A stretch of 64,000 nucleotides of DNA from Formicarius rufipectus (lineage: Eukaryota > Chordata > Aves > Passeriformes > Formicariidae). The notes under the pieces were generated by a model. It did not search any database and had not been told where the DNA came from. It saw only the letters and a program-made list of their open reading frames with translations. How positions within the stretch are numbered: position 1 is the first letter of the stretch; each line of letters opens with the position of its first letter. The DNA is taken from assembly GCA_013399695.1 (NCBI GenBank), contig VXAU01000197.1, positions 1,962,612-2,026,611 on the forward strand, read 5' to 3'. Position numbers and translations under genes: made by a program. This document shows positions 13,002-26,250 of the stretch, piece after piece.

Positions 13002-16000
13002 GAGGGAAAATCATGCCTTTGGTTTGGAACTCAGAAACAGGTGTGCAAATGTAAGGTTTTCTCTGAATAAAACGCATTGAGAATAGCATGGGGAGAGAAC
13101 ATTGTGTGCTTGAGCTGCTCATGTCAGATCTGTTTGATGCGTTCTGCAGGGTGGCAAGGGTAAGGATGTGTTTGCACACACTGGTATTTGTCTGCCTCTG
13201 GTTTGCTTTCTGTAACAGGGAAGTGATGTGAGATGGAAAGGCCAAATGGAAACTGGGATGCTTGAAGTTTGTGTAATTAAAGTGCCAGTCCTTGTGCCAT
13301 AGTCTAATGGAAACCAGCATTGCAGTTGATGTCAGCAGATAAAACTTCTTGCCCTGGCTCTGCTGCAGACCAACTGGGTAACTCTGATCAATGTTTCACT
13401 GTTCTATCCTTCTGCCTCTGCTCCTACTGTGGTTTTGTGCCAGTTTCTGAACTTGTGCTGCTGTTCATGTGGGGAAGAGGGGTTCCCCTCATGATGTGCA
13501 GAGACATTCATCATACTTCCTGTCTCACCCTCCATCCCCATCACAGCTTCATCCTAGTACAGCCCTTTCCCTGTAGCAAAGATGCTCCTGTATCCTCCCT
13601 GCTGTGGTGCTGTGCAGGGAGCACCCCTGGATGGCAGGGAACTGCTGTAAGGTGCCCCCAGCCCCCTCGGCACTGACAGTTTGCTGATGTATTGCTGACC
13701 CTGGACAGCTGTACAGGGTGACTCAGGTGTGGTGGCCCTGGGTCACAAACAGGGCAAAGCTGAGCCCCTGGACTTTGGGTCCCCGGCAAGTGCCTGGCTG
13801 GCCAAGGAGCACCACCTGCCCCGGGGCTTGGGGCACTTCACACTCCAGGACATCACGACTTGGATGTGTTTGGTCACCCTGAGGCAGCTCAGCAAAGCCA
13901 CAGCCTCTGTGGGTTTCCCTGGGATGGCACATCCAGGAGAGCATCAGGCTTTGAGGCAAGGGCTGGTGGCAGCAGCAGCAGGGTCTGCGGGGCCGCCCAG
14001 CCAGACTCATCCCCATTTCCTCCTCTTCAGTAGCACAAAATGAATCCCTCAGAAGCGGAGTTAACTAAATAAACAAATATGGAGCTATTTATTTTCTATT
14101 GTCATAGAAATGCTGTGGGCTCAGGCAGGATTTTGTATTCACTGTTCACATCTGCAGCCCTGCTGTGCTCGGGGTGGAGGAAAGACTATCCCTTTTATTT
14201 GCTCTAGCCTCGCCAGTAAATCAGATGGGAAGGATCCCACCCTGAAGCCACCCTTCTCCAAACATTCTTCCCTTTCTCTCCAGTCCTAAGGGAGCAGAGC
14301 CGCACCATCCACATGGTAAACACTGGTCGTAAGAAAAACAAACACTTTTTCCTCTCTGGGTAGGGGGAAGAGAGAAGAAAAAGACATTAGCAATGTCATT
14401 TTCTCCTCCGAGCTAAAATAACACAGCAGTGAGAGCTGAGGATGCAGCTGTGGTTCAGAGGGGGTTTATTTTTATTTTTTTAATACACCACTGGGAGTTC
14501 AAACAACGTGTCAGTGATACGTTGCCTTTTGTAGAGAGCAGCTTCTTTGTCTCCACCCTCTTTGGGGTTTTGTTTTTGTTGGTGTTTTTTTTTCTAGAAG
14601 CATTTTAGTCATCCTGTTGAACACATAGTTCATCTGGATAAAAGCCTCTGCTGTGACATCCACAGCCCGGATCTGCAGAGTTGTTTGTTTCAAAGCAATA
14701 GTCTGGGAGAATTTATTGAACTGGCACCACCTCCCCACCAACTCCCGTGCAAACTAATGAAATGCATGTTCTGTGGCACTTGTTAAAAAGCAATAAATCC
14801 TCTCTTGCATTTATTTTTTTGACGGTAAGGAAAAGAGGTGATTAGTCTTGAGGCAGGATGGCTGGAGACACTGTGCTTCCCCTGGTGCTCTGTCTCAAAG
14901 GCAAGGTGCTTTGTTTTGGCAGCCAAAGCAGCTTGAGAACCCAAAGATGTCGTTGGACCACAGAGGTTTAGCCCTATCTGCTGTCCTCCAGCTGAAGCCC
15001 CATCCCAGATGCATTCAAATCCTGTGCATTCATCTGGAGGCATAGCATGTCCTGGCAAATCCAGGTTCACAGAGATACTCCAGAAGCAATGAAACATGGG
15101 GGCTTTTGTAGACTAAGTACCTCTTCATATCTATAAGCAGCTCTGTGCATCTTGACACTTGGTGATTAGTGCATGAGATGTTAGTCTGCACTTAACAGTG
15201 CCCGAGTATCTCTCACTGCTTTGCAAGTCCTGATTAAACAAACCCTAGTCAATAGCTTTTTAATTTTTTTTTTTTAATTTAAATCCCCATATTGCCAGGA
15301 TGTGGTAAAGCCACCTTCTTAATCTCTAAATCTGCTGAGTCAATTGCAATGCTGCAAACAGAGCCAGGTGCCCTCGGGCTGATCACTGCTGATGGTCACA
15401 GCACCAGGTCTGGACTGCTCCTGGCGCCTCTGTCCTAGGGCTTGACCTGAGTTGCCTGTGGAGGGAGTCTGGTGTGCATGAGCAGTGATCTGGACTTGTC
15501 TCTCTTCTCCAGGTTGGCAAATGACTGGCAACTCTCCCAGTGCAGGGCAGAGGTGGGAACCCTCCAGTGCAGCCCTCCTGATTTCAGTCCTGTGGATGCA
15601 GCAGTTCCTGCCTATGGAGGCTCCTCCTGGGTGCCAGGAATACCTCAGCAGGGCATACACACGTGGGAGCAGGAGCAAGGCTGCTGGCTCCTGGTGCAGT
15701 GTGAATTTAAAGTCAGATATGAGCTTTTATGTCTTTGAGAATGCTCAGCAGGTTGAGGGAGCAAGTACAGGGCAGAAACAGGATGGTAGGAAGGAGGACT
15801 TGTGACCACAAACACAGCTTCTGCCTCTCCTGTGGCCTCTGCTGCACTGTCAGCCTGAATCTCAGAAAAATTAGGGCAGAAAGAGTTATTCCTCCCTCTG
15901 TCCTTAACCTGACCACCTCTCTTATCTTAGTCTTTCACTTAAACTTCTTCCTGGCTGACTGATCAGAGGCAAGTGCAGTTCATGGGCTGTGCCTATGGAG

Positions 16001-17530
16001 TGCCATAGAGGATGCCAGTGCTGGTAATATTGGACTCTCACAGTGGGGGAGGACAAGAAAGTAGGGGTGCACCAGAGCCCTCAGCATCCTGAGCCCTTGG
16101 GTGGGACCTTGCTGCAAGGGGCCTGCAGGGAGGCTTGCATGTATTTAACTCTGTCAGGAGTGAAGAGCAGGAGTGACTGAGGGTGTGGTCAACAGGCACT
16201 TAAAGTGTGTCCTTTGAAACCACAAACCCCAACGTATCTTTTTTTCCCTGGAATAATGCAAAACTGACTCAGCTTGTGGCATTATTTTTGTGAATCAAAC
16301 TGAATTAAAGTCTGGTTGTACATACCACAAAGACTGGAGGGAGTTCAGATGCTGGACTTGGAGGTGTTGTCTTGGAGCGCTGCAGGTTTTTCCCATTCCA
16401 GCTGTTCTCGTGGCTCTGAGGAATGCAGAAAGAGAGTGACCTGAGCAGAGCATTCTTGGCTTTCTCGGATTAGCCCAGAGTGGGTCTAGAGGAGTGGCAG
16501 AAGCCTGGCCACACACATTAGATTAGACAGTGAAAATAGATTAATTTCTTATCACTGCATACAGCATATTTTGCAACTGAGTTTTAAGTCTTCCTGTTGC
16601 AAAGTGTGCTTGGCTCTGCAAAAATGTACATATATGCTCAAACAGAGGAAACCAGACCAAATGTCACCCTCTTGCCACCATCAATGCAGCTGGCATTAAC
16701 ATTTGGCAGTGAAGATGCTCTTCAGCACCCTCAGCAGAAGCTGCTACAAACACGGGCTTTGTGCCTGTAAGGGTCTAGGTTTGCTGTTGAGATTTGGTGA
16801 TTTGGAAAGTAGTTGTTCATCAGAGGAAGCCACTTAATCCATGTTTCCCTGCAATGAAACACCTACCAGAAGGGACTTTCTTTCCTTCTCTGCTTCAGAG
16901 AAGGCCTTAAATGGCCATGTGAACTGCATGCTGTCTTTCCCTGCCAGTAACCCCCTGATAGTAATCATAGCCACGTGGTCAGTGTCCTTGATCCCACATT
17001 TGTCATCGTGCCTTACGGCTCACAAAGCCTTGGCTCTGTCTTTCAGCTGGAGTATTAAGCCTGATGACAGATGCCAGCTCTTCCAGCTCCAATTGTGCTC
17101 TCTGGGGTGAGTGGGATTGTGAGTGTTTTCTCAGCTAAATAAGGACTTCGGTGCAGTGTTGGGGAAAGGCGATGGCTCCTCAGCCCAGATGTGTTTGTGG
17201 AATCTCTGTGAGGATGGGCTTTGGCATGTAGTGGTGGCTGGAGCAGTGAATGCGGAGATACAGTGGTGTGCAGGGACATCTCCTTTGCCCTGGAGCTTAG
17301 GATGGGGACACCAAATGCTGCTTGGCTCCTGGGATCAGAGTGCCTGTTGCCCTTGGAGGCCGCAGGCAGGGCATCTCAGCAGGATTTGTCCCTCTTCAGG
17401 GATGCTCTATATCCAACAACAGAACTTGGAAAGGGATTTTTTTTCTTTACCTTATTTATTCTGGGAAAGGATATATTCCTTGTATTTTTATGGAATAATG
17501 GAGGCTAATTCTAAGAGCCTGAGGCTCTAA
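13002..17530. other. Non-coding interval, nothing distinct
   Basis: No supportable gene. The segment 13,550-14,030 is GC-rich and carries open frames of about 100 codons on both strands without a recognisable domain. AT-rich pieces lie near 14,040-14,120 and 14,460-14,620, and T-rich tracts near 15,259-15,275. A REST left half-site-like TTCAGCACC occurs at 16721-16729 without a matching right half. Confidence 0.5.
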
Positions 17531-17585
17531 AGTAAAATAAAAATTAAACACACAAACAAACAAAACCAAAAACAAAAAAGGGAAA
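17531..17585. repeat. A-rich low-complexity tract
   Basis: AAAATAAAAATTAAAC followed by ACAAAC, AAAC and AAAAC units. It is imperfect A-rich simple sequence and no retroposon body is recognised upstream. Confidence 0.75.
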
Positions 17586-17589
17586 AGGT

Positions 17590-17770
17590 TTGATTCTGTT
17601 TCCAAAACATGTCTGTGTTTAATTCGTCAACACACGTTTAACTCTTGACTCTTTCTCTGAAACAAGTTATTACCTGGCAACAGCAGGGAAAACTATTTCC
17701 AAATCTTTTACATGTATCCAGAAAGCGACAAAGCAGAGTTACAGCCTGAAACTTAAACTCCAAACCACTT
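17590..17770. promoter_or_regulatory. Possible element with RFX X-box-like site
   Basis: AT-rich sequence retaining CpGs. At 17669-17681 it reads ATTACCTGGCAAC, which resembles an RFX X-box (GTTRCC and GGYAAC half-sites) with a short spacer. One motif in unaligned sequence gives low confidence. Confidence 0.22.
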
Positions 17771-19976
17771 CTGAGCGGCAGGTTTAAAAGCAGCTGAGGT
17801 GAGATGATGCCTGAATATGTATATTTTGTAGGTGGATAAGCAGCAATGAAGTGTAGTGTTTCCTGCCTTTTGGAAGGATTTTAGTGGGTTGGCTGGTCCT
17901 GATCTCTCAAGGTAATGAACAAGAATGGGAAATGGTGCCTGCAGCTCCAGGGAAGGAATGAGGAGAAAGGAGGCAGAAAGAGAAATAAATTAACAGTGAT
18001 TAGAGGCTAGAGGTATGTGGCTCTTGTGGTCAAAGGGCTTGGTAGGAGGTTACCTCTGCTGATCTGATAGTGTTGTGCAGGTGCTCCAGAGACCATCCCA
18101 TGTCTGCTACCACCATGGATGACTTAAAGGTCTGATTTTAAACCAAACAAGCAATACTGGCTTGATACTCTTTTTAAATTTTTCTCCAAGGTATAAAAGA
18201 GCCCTGAGGGTGACATTATTCTCATACCATAGCCAAAAAGCATGGGAGGAGGAGCCTGCTTTCCTATTCTCTCCTTTGCTGTAGAAGAATCAGAATTGTT
18301 CCAGCCTGATGCTGTTTGCTCCAAGAATCCCCAAATCCTGAACAAAGTTCTGGTAGTTTCCATCTAAAGCTCAAGCCTAAGGTGATCTTTACTGATTTCC
18401 TTTTGGTGTGTCAGCTCTTGAGGGGCTGAGACACAGAAGTGGCAGGACCTCACAGGGCCTGCACTTCTTTCCCCTCAGCCAGGAAGGGTAACACCAAATG
18501 TTTTCTTGGAGCCTTTCCTTGGCAGCCAGAGCTTACATCTGATGGAGACCCCTGAGCTTGCACTTGACTAAACATTAAAGCCTCACCTCCTTTGAAGTAA
18601 GAATCCTTCTTCCCTCCTTTCTGTTGAAGAGATTTATAGTCTGGCTCAGAGCTGCCTGTGATGCCATGATGTCATGGTGTGTGATGAAATCTGTGCTGTG
18701 CTCCCCAGTGCTCACCTCAAGCCTTTCCTGCACATCTGCAGACCCCTTGGATATTAAACCAGCAAAAGGTGTCAAACCCAGCTGAGCTGCTGTGATATAC
18801 AGCACTGTCAAAGTCTTCCTTATGCCAAGTTTCCTAACCTTGGTCACTTGGCTGATGCTGCAACGTGAACTGCAACGTCCAGCAGTGCTGGATTTATAGT
18901 GGGCACAGTGATCTGTAGTGCATGTGTCTCATTGGAGTAAATATTCCAGGGGGAGAAATTAAACATAACATTCTAATTTGTTTGTCTGACATCTTCAGTT
19001 TGGTCTTTTTTTTGTGTGTTGCGAAGTTTGAGCTGTAGAAATGCAATAACTGTGAGGTTAACTTGGTTTTCTTTGGGTTTTCCTCTGTCTCTTTGGCTTT
19101 TTGAGTGAGGGAGACCTGTATGCTTTGCCAAGAAAGATGGACATTGGTTAGTGACACTTAACTTCTCATGTCCTGTCCCTTGAGAGCCATTGATGAGACT
19201 TGGGAATTGATGCTTTTGAACTCTGGGAATTAATGTCCCTGAGCTGTTCAGAAACAGATCAGCCCCTAGATTGCATGCTTTAACTAAATTGGTTGCAAAG
19301 CAATTCTGTCTAAACTGGTGTGAGTCCCTTTGTGTGGACACCCCTAAATCAGTTTAAGAGTGGCTGGTATTGATTTTACCTTAATGTGGTTTGTTACTGA
19401 AGTAAGCAGGATCAATAGTGCTAAATAGGTGCTGTTTCTTTTGTTGACTATGGTATGGAAAACTTTCATGGAAAAGATGAGCAGAAAGGAAAAAGATTGA
19501 GTTTGTTCTTTTGTTGCTTCCTAGTAATCATTTATCATTTTTATGGACAGTTTTGGGATGTCTCCCTCAAAGGATAGCATTCTAAATGACACTTTTGAAG
19601 TGGTAATAAGAAATCCTCAATCCAAATTGACCTTAACAGGGGATTTCTAGGAATGTAAAGCTTTGTTACACTTGTTTATCACTTCTACCTTTGAGACAGG
19701 AACCCATGCAGGGAACAAGCACCAAAGTTGCAGGAAGGATGCACTGTTGTTTCCTTGGTGCCTGGAGCTGTGCTTTGCCATACACTTTCTGCATGGCCCT
19801 GGGAAAACAATGAGGACCCTCAGACTCTTTTACCCAGCAGTACTGAGGGGCTGTGTGTAGCGTGATTAGAGATTTTCTTGCACTGAAATGAAATTAGGAG
19901 GGAACAGAAGCACCTTTGAGGATTCCCTGTGTGCAGGCTTATAGCCCTCCTGGCAAAATACCTCTGCACTTGACAG
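17771..19976. other. Non-coding interval, nothing distinct
   Basis: No gene, repeat family or RNA recognised. Composition is average and the ORFs are short and unrelated to known families. Confidence 0.55.
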
Positions 19977-19977
19977 T

Positions 19978-20066
19978 ATCACAGAATGTGCCGAGTTGGA
20001 AGGGACCCACAAGATTCATTGAGGTCGACTCCTGGCCCTGGACAGGACCATCCCCCCAGGCACTCA
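19978..20066 (-). mobile_element. CR1 LINE 3'-end remnant (best preserved)
   Basis: Reads TCACAGAATGTGCCGAGTTGG, with a short break, then AAGGGACCCACAAG and GACTCCTGGCCCTGGACAGG. This closely follows the reverse complement of a 3' UTR common among songbird and other neoavian CR1 copies. The 3' terminus is at the left, so the copy is on the minus strand. The right boundary near 20,066 is uncertain. It is 5'-truncated and non-coding. A 77-codon open frame through it is an artefact. Confidence 0.85.
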
Positions 20067-23000
20067 AGGGAGTGAGAGGAGCAGTGTCTGGGGTTCCATC
20101 AGGAGTGGAGGATTGTGTAAAAAGAATGAGCTGTCCTATCTCCTCTTAAAGACTCAGGCTCCATTGAATCCAATGAGGATATTTGCCTTCCACTTCTCTG
20201 TAAGCAGCATTTAGCCCTTGCTGTCAGTGCTGTGGGGTTCCCCCTCATGCATTATGCACTTCCTTTGCTTTCTCCTTGCCTTTGAAGCACTGCTGGGTTC
20301 AGTGCTGTTATCATAACCCTTTGAGTTAAGCTGCTAAATTTCATTTATTATAACTGTCAATTATGGATCTATGCTGACCACCAGAGCTTTGTGTTGAGTC
20401 CCTCCTGGCCCCTGTGGAGCAGGAATTTCCCTGCCCTGTTAGCTGAGCAATGCCTGTGATGCTCCAAGGTTGCTCCAGCCTCTGGTGGGCACAGGGTCCA
20501 GGCTGGCTGTCGCTTCACACCCCTCCTGCTCTCATAGCCCGTGCAGCAGGAGAAATCCAAATATCTACACTATTGCACCTACTGACAGAACACCTGTGTG
20601 GGAACCTTTGGTTTCCACTAGGTCTTGGACAGGTTTCCCCTTTCCCCTTCTAAATGTCATCCCTGAAAGACAATGATGGAGATATCTTCACACACTCTGC
20701 TCATTGCCATGCGCATTGCAGTCAAAATCTCATTTTCATTCCAGAAACAAAAGGTCTGTCAACTCGTTTAACTGCACAGAAAACACCAAACAAGAAATAA
20801 AGCCCAATTAAGAATAAAGAGAAGGAAGAGGCTCAGTATAATAGATTGTTTTGGTAAGAGGTTTCGTCAGCTCCATTTGCAAGCTGTTGCTATGTGAACC
20901 TGAGGCTGGAGAGGGCTGGCCTGGGGGCAGGCAGGGCAGGCTGCCATCCTGGGGGGCTGCTGGCTCTGAGCTCTGGGGGCGGTGGAGCTGTGGATCATCT
21001 GTCCAGGAAGGGCTGTGCCACCAGAGCCAAAGAGCCCCATTTCTCCTGCTGGAGGGTAAGAGCCGGGAGCTGGGCTGCTGCTCTCTGACATCACCTGGTT
21101 TCACAGACACAACCCCATGGGGAGCTGCTGTTGGATCTGCTTTGGATGCTTTGGAGGCTCTGCCCCAGCAGCAGCAAGGCAGCAGATGGAGGAGGCCACT
21201 GGCACCACGGCTGGTGACCTTCCTGCAGCTTCCACCAGGCTATTCCTGGGGACAGCCCCATGCTTACAGGTTTCTGATAAGCTTTCCCTCGACTTCTCTC
21301 TTTCCCTCAAGAGATGACCACTTCAAACAACGGTTCTGCTTTCTGATGCATTAGAACTTGGAAACTTGCCATCCATCACAGCTGTGTGTTTGAGCCTGTG
21401 TGATTATTTTGGGAAGTGAACCATGGTGATTTGTGTGTATGTGCTTTATTGGCAAGCAGGATGTTCCCTATCTACCTCACCCTGGCTGTCTACATTTGCA
21501 TTGGCTAATAAAATGTCTGATGTTCAATGACTTTCTGATGGGTGAACAAGATTTGGCATACAGGATATAGTAGTTTTTCATGAAGGCTAAAATTTCATCC
21601 TGGGAGACTGAACCCGCTGTGGCAACCATACACAATCCATAATAACAGAAGCTTTTAACCCATCTGTAATTGCTTTCATATAGAAAATGATTGCTGTAAG
21701 TTAACTTCATAATTCTAAATCAGTGGCTCTCAGTAGGAGTTCAGATGCTTTAATTTGCCCTGAATTATCTTTAACTCACAGGCAGTTCATCTATGCTCTT
21801 TTCTGATTATGTTACTTGTCACTTTGACCCAAACTTTGTCTATTTAATTTTTGTCTCCTTTTTCTGAAAATAGACCAATTTCCACTGATATTTCACCAGT
21901 GGTGATGATACTGGCTGGGCAGAGGAGCAGATGATGTGCTCTCACCTGGAAACCAGCCCATGCGGTGAACCTGTCATGTGTCACTGCCTTGGCTGAGAGA
22001 GACCCAGCTGGGGTCCTCCCCCTGGATTGAAGGTCTGGGAACCCATCAATGGGCTGGGAGAGCACCCCAAGCAGGGCCATCACAATGGTGGCTTCTGGGT
22101 TTGTTCATGCCATGGTTCCTTTTCTTTGGCTGCAAGGAGAAGGGAAGGACGTTGTGACTGTCTCTGTGTGCACCCAGCACCTGGGGGTTTTCTGGGCACA
22201 GCACTAGAGGTACTGTGATGGGACACAGAGCACAAATGTGGTGGCAATCTGGGGGTACCTCCTTAACGAGAACAAAGCTCATGGCTGGGATGTTTGACAG
22301 TCCCAAAACGAGCAGAGTGGCCACACCTCCCCTTATGGCAGCAGCCAGCTTGTGTGATTTTGAGTGACAGCAGATGAAGGGATTGCATTACAGCTTGTCT
22401 CTAGAACTGCACATCTGTGTCAGCTCTTTGCTAAATCAATAAACAGGATGCTGAAGGAAAAATACTTTCAGGCTTCTTATGTCTTTATGCATCAAACTGA
22501 TTGGGCAATGAGGAGCTCGGGTGGTAGCAGGCATCGTGGTGTGGCTGGGCTGATGAACTTTTTGTCAAATCACAGGTAAGGGCTGGGTCTTGGAAGGTGC
22601 TGGCATGTTGCTCCCCCAGAGAAGAAGGCAATCATGTGGATTCCTTTTCAGTGGTAGTTACTATGCAATTTGGATAGAAATCTTCAACAAAGGAGCCTAA
22701 GATACAGCATCAAGAAGTGGAGAAAAATCACTTTGCATGTTCCAACAGACTAACAAATTACCTATGGAAATGCACTTGAGAATATTCCTCAGTAATTGGA
22801 TTTCAGCTGTTGTTTCAGTGTATGTGCCCCCAGGCTGTGGAGGTAAAAGGACTCCACTGAAATGCTTTGAAATGTTCTCTGGCACCTACAAAATGTGTTT
22901 ACCATTAAAAAGTGAAACCTGCAAGTCAGAACGCTGCTAAGTGCAGTTTAAAAACAAAATTGCACCCCTGCAGCATAGCTCAGGGTGCTGAAGTATCTGG

Positions 23001-24259
23001 TTTATCCAGACAGTCTCTACCCAGAAACATTCCTGTGACTTGAATGGAGAAGTCCTGTCTGTGTCTTCTGCCAGGCATGTCTGCATCATGCAGGGTGTAG
23101 AGCAGGAACTCTTGAGCAACAGCTGGTTTGAGATGAGCAGTCCATGGGGCCTGGAGTAGGCTAAGAAACACATAGCAGGTTTTGAAGGATGAGATCTTCT
23201 AGACTTGGTACCTCTTGGATGCATTGATCCTACCCTTGGAAACAAAAATGCTCTTTACAGGCTTGAAATACATAGAATTCATTGCTTTTGCAGAGCATGG
23301 GGAGCAGTGGCTCCTTAAGTAGCTGCAGTGTGTGTGATGCAGAGGAGATTTGCTCCTGGGATGCTGACCTGGATGTTGGCACCTTCTTCTTTAAATACTG
23401 ATGACATCTCTGGTCCTGGCCTGGATGCTGAAACCACAGATGAAATAGAGAGGAATAAGCTGTCATTGCACATCACATTTGAAGTGATGACTTGGACAGA
23501 ACTGAGACTAGTTGGATAAAACTGAGTCTGGATGCTGAGAAAAAATTCTTGAATTTGGGAACAGATGGGAAGCACAGCCCTTTTCTTTAGTCATGCATAT
23601 ATCATAAAGTTGAAGATACGGCAGGTTTGTTTGGTTTGGCTTGGTTTATTTAAATGATAGTCCCAGTTGTCCAAGTTCTGATTCTCCGTGGCCACACTGC
23701 GCATCATTCAATCTGTTTCAGTGGAGATGTACAGTGAAATCAAAATGAGTAGATTTGCACCCCAAGAGCTCTATGTACAGTTCCAAATCTAACCATGGGT
23801 TTAAAACATGGTATCCTGAAAAGATGCTGGTTTTGAAATGGAAGGGCTCCCTTGGGATTCCCTCTTCAGGGGTCACCTTCAACTTGTTTTGTGCAGAAAG
23901 ACATTTCTAGAATTCTGGAGAACAATGAAAACCAAACATCCCTAATATATGAAAAGCAGGACTTTTTTTTCCCCCCAAGGTTTTTGGGTGTAACACAATG
24001 TGTGTGTTGCACTTGTTGAAGAGCTGGGAGATTGGATTTTTTTCCTCTGTTGAAACAGCGTTTAGACAGGTGACTTACAGAACTAAAGTATATGTGGCCG
24101 TGGGTCACCCATAAGAAAAAACTACTGAAAACCATCATCTTTCCCCACATATTTATTTTTTGGCTGAAGGCATTGAAAGCTGCACATCCCCACCTGAACC
24201 TTTGGGATCTCTCTGCCCTTTGGAAGGAGCTGAAAGCAAACTTGGCCCTGTCAACTGGT
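20067..24259. other. Non-coding interval, nothing distinct
   Basis: About 4.2 kb without a supportable gene. The segment 20,880-21,260 is GC-rich and has open frames of up to 167 codons with no recognised domain. A low-complexity GTTTG/GGTTT stretch lies near 23,625-23,652. No clear transposon was seen. Confidence 0.5.
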
Positions 24260-24560
24260 TTGCTTTGCGGGACCAACATGTAGGGAAATAAATCTGCTCT
24301 GCCGACCGAGGCAACTAGTTCTGTGGGTTTATAAATGCCCCAATTGAGTGTTTTGACACGGCAGTCAGATATAGTTAATCTTTCCCTTGACCTCTCGATG
24401 CCAGAGCTGGGCTGAAACCGCTAGTTAAGCACGTCCGTCTCCTGTTGTAGCATTCGCGCTCCAGCGCACTGCCTAATCAGGTGTAATATATCTCTGGGTA
24501 AAACACACACCCTGCTTTTCACAGCTATTTAAACAAAAAACAGACCTCTGTGCATTAGTT
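24260..24560. promoter_or_regulatory. Candidate conserved non-coding element
   Basis: Mixed sequence keeping many CpGs in an otherwise CpG-poor region (GCCGACCGAGG, GACACGG, CTCGATG, AAACCGC, GCACGTCCG, TTCGCGCTCC). It includes the small inverted repeat GCGCT-cc-AGCGC at 24456-24467 and TTTATAAAT and CCTAATCAGG words. Retained CpGs outside a CpG island often indicate selective constraint. That is inference here. Confidence 0.38.
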
Positions 24561-25550
24561 ACACACACAAACCACACCGAATAGCTGTTCCTGTGGTTAA
24601 GGGAGAAGTTGGATGGGCTGGGTTTGTTCCGGGGAGGAGGTGTGGGAAAGGTGTGGGAAAGGCTTGTTTACCTCTGCCCAAATATGTAAAAAACCCTAAC
24701 CTGGTGTCCTCCCAAAGGCTGTGAATCCTGATGGGTGGATGGTTATGTGCCAATAGTCCTAGACAGAGAATTAGGAGAGGTGAGGTTGGCTCTAGGTTAG
24801 ATCAAGAGGATCTTGTACAGAGGCTGCACAAATTGTCTGGTCTCAGTGTCTGGTAACAGTAATTCCTACAACAAAGGGTAGCTCAGGAGACAGATTTACA
24901 ATAAACTACAAGGATTAGAGGCATACAATTTATTTAGATTACTGGGTTTTTCTGTTTGACAGCACAGTTGGGTTTGTAAGATGTGCTGTCCGCAGAAGTC
25001 CAAGGATGCCTCTGGTGTCTCAGAGCAATCTTTCTTTGCCAACATAGTAAGACCAGTTTGATTTTGTTAGACTTACTCATCCCAGCCTTTACTGGAAGAA
25101 ACTGGGAATGTTTTGACAAGAGGTATATCAAGGGATGCTCTATTTTAAAAAGCTTAGAGCAGGTCCCTGTGTGGTCATCTGCAGAGGTGAGGCAGGCAAA
25201 CCACAGGAGCCCTGAACTTGGATGGTGGGGTGAGGTGTGGGATGGAGCAGGGAAGATGACAGGGAGGTCGCTGAAGGGAATGGCATTTTATCTTGTGCTG
25301 GTGCAGATAGCTTTGATGACACCTGTGATTTTGAAGGGTAGGCTGGGCAAGACATCCCAGGGTAGCTCATAAAACAACCAGGAAGAAATAAATCATGTAG
25401 GAATTGAAAAAAGAAAACAGGGGAAGAAAAAACATGTTTCATCATTGGTCCAAATATTGACTGGGTTTGCAAGTAAGGCAGTTGTGCCAGCAGTGCACAA
25501 AGTCATCTGTGAATTCTACATTGAGGAGTTAAGTGATTTTTAAAGGCTGA
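24561..25550. other. Non-coding interval with one small tandem repeat
   Basis: The 11-bp unit GTGTGGGAAAG occurs twice in tandem at 24640-24661. Nothing else is recognised. Short ORFs lack domains. Confidence 0.5.
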
Positions 25551-25552
25551 TA

Positions 25553-25618
25553 AACACTGGACTGGATGACCTCTTGATACCAAATCAAGCTTTATATTTT
25601 CTTATGATACTCTGATAG
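25553..25618 (+). mobile_element. CR1 LINE 3'-end remnant
   Basis: ACTGGACTGGATGACCTCTTG matches the CR1 3' UTR words GGACTGGATGAYCT, apart from a short break. The block ends in ATTTTCTTATGATACTCTGAT, a decayed ATTCTATGATTCTATG-type terminal repeat. The order places the 3' end at the right, so the element is on the plus strand, opposite to the copies at 20.0 and 26.9 kb. Confidence 0.6.
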
Positions 25619-25949
25619 TTTTCCCCCAAAGGATCCTATATGCTTTCTCCTGTAATTTTTCTCACCCCTTGTTTGATCTCCCTTGGATAGCAGTGGGGAT
25701 TCATTGGTGTGTTTCTGTTAAAATTCAACAAAGCTTCTGCTTGAGAACTCTATTTTACAGAGCGGCTCATCCTGTTGGATATTGAGAAATTACACAGCTC
25801 AGGATAAAATATATCCTAACCCACCAAAAGTCTTGTGCACTGAAGTACGAGGTTCCTCCAGGCAGTACAATGTATAAGCCCTATATAAATGTCTGTGTGA
25901 AAATGAGATACTTAAATCTCTTTTGAATCCTGGCTCTCCCAAGCCCATC
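25619..25949. other. Non-coding interval, nothing distinct
   Basis: AT-leaning sequence with no feature that I can support. Confidence 0.5.
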
Positions 25950-26250
25950 ACAAAGCCCGTCCGTGACCTCTGCGCCTCCCTCGCTTCCCTGCGAAACAGA
26001 GCTGAGCTCTCCTTGGGGAGACAGAGGTGAGACCTGCCAAGCTAATGTTTATAAAGCCCTTTGAAGGTGAGTGTCAGCGAGTACCTGCGGCAGCAGCCTG
26101 GCTTGTGAGGGCTTATTAACATTCAGGGCATGCTCAGATAGCAGCTCTGTGGCGGTATGTTAACTGTACTGATAAATCTCGTGTAAAAACAACACTCCAC
26201 CGCGCCGTTAAACCTCCTTCCACCTGGGAACATCAAAGCCCGACACAAGC
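25950..26250. promoter_or_regulatory. Candidate conserved non-coding element
   Basis: Keeps CpGs throughout (CCCGTCCGTGACC, CAGCGAG, GGCGGTATG, ACCGCGCCGTTAAACC) and contains TTTATAAAG, TTATTAACATT and GTTAACTGTACTGATAAAT. The 14-mer GTACTGATAAATCT at 26166-26179 also occurs exactly in the duplicated element at 43552-43565, although the flanks do not match. Regulatory function is inferred. Confidence 0.35.

Noticed and set aside
16721..16741. Possible REST/NRSF site
   Set aside because: Only the left half TTCAGCACC matches. The right half does not.
19916..20149. 77-codon frame overlapping CR1
   Set aside because: It is read through an antisense CR1 3' UTR.
20851..21354. 167-codon plus-strand open frame in GC-rich sequence
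   Set aside because: Low-complexity Gly/Ala/Trp-rich composition, competing frames on the other strand, and no known family.
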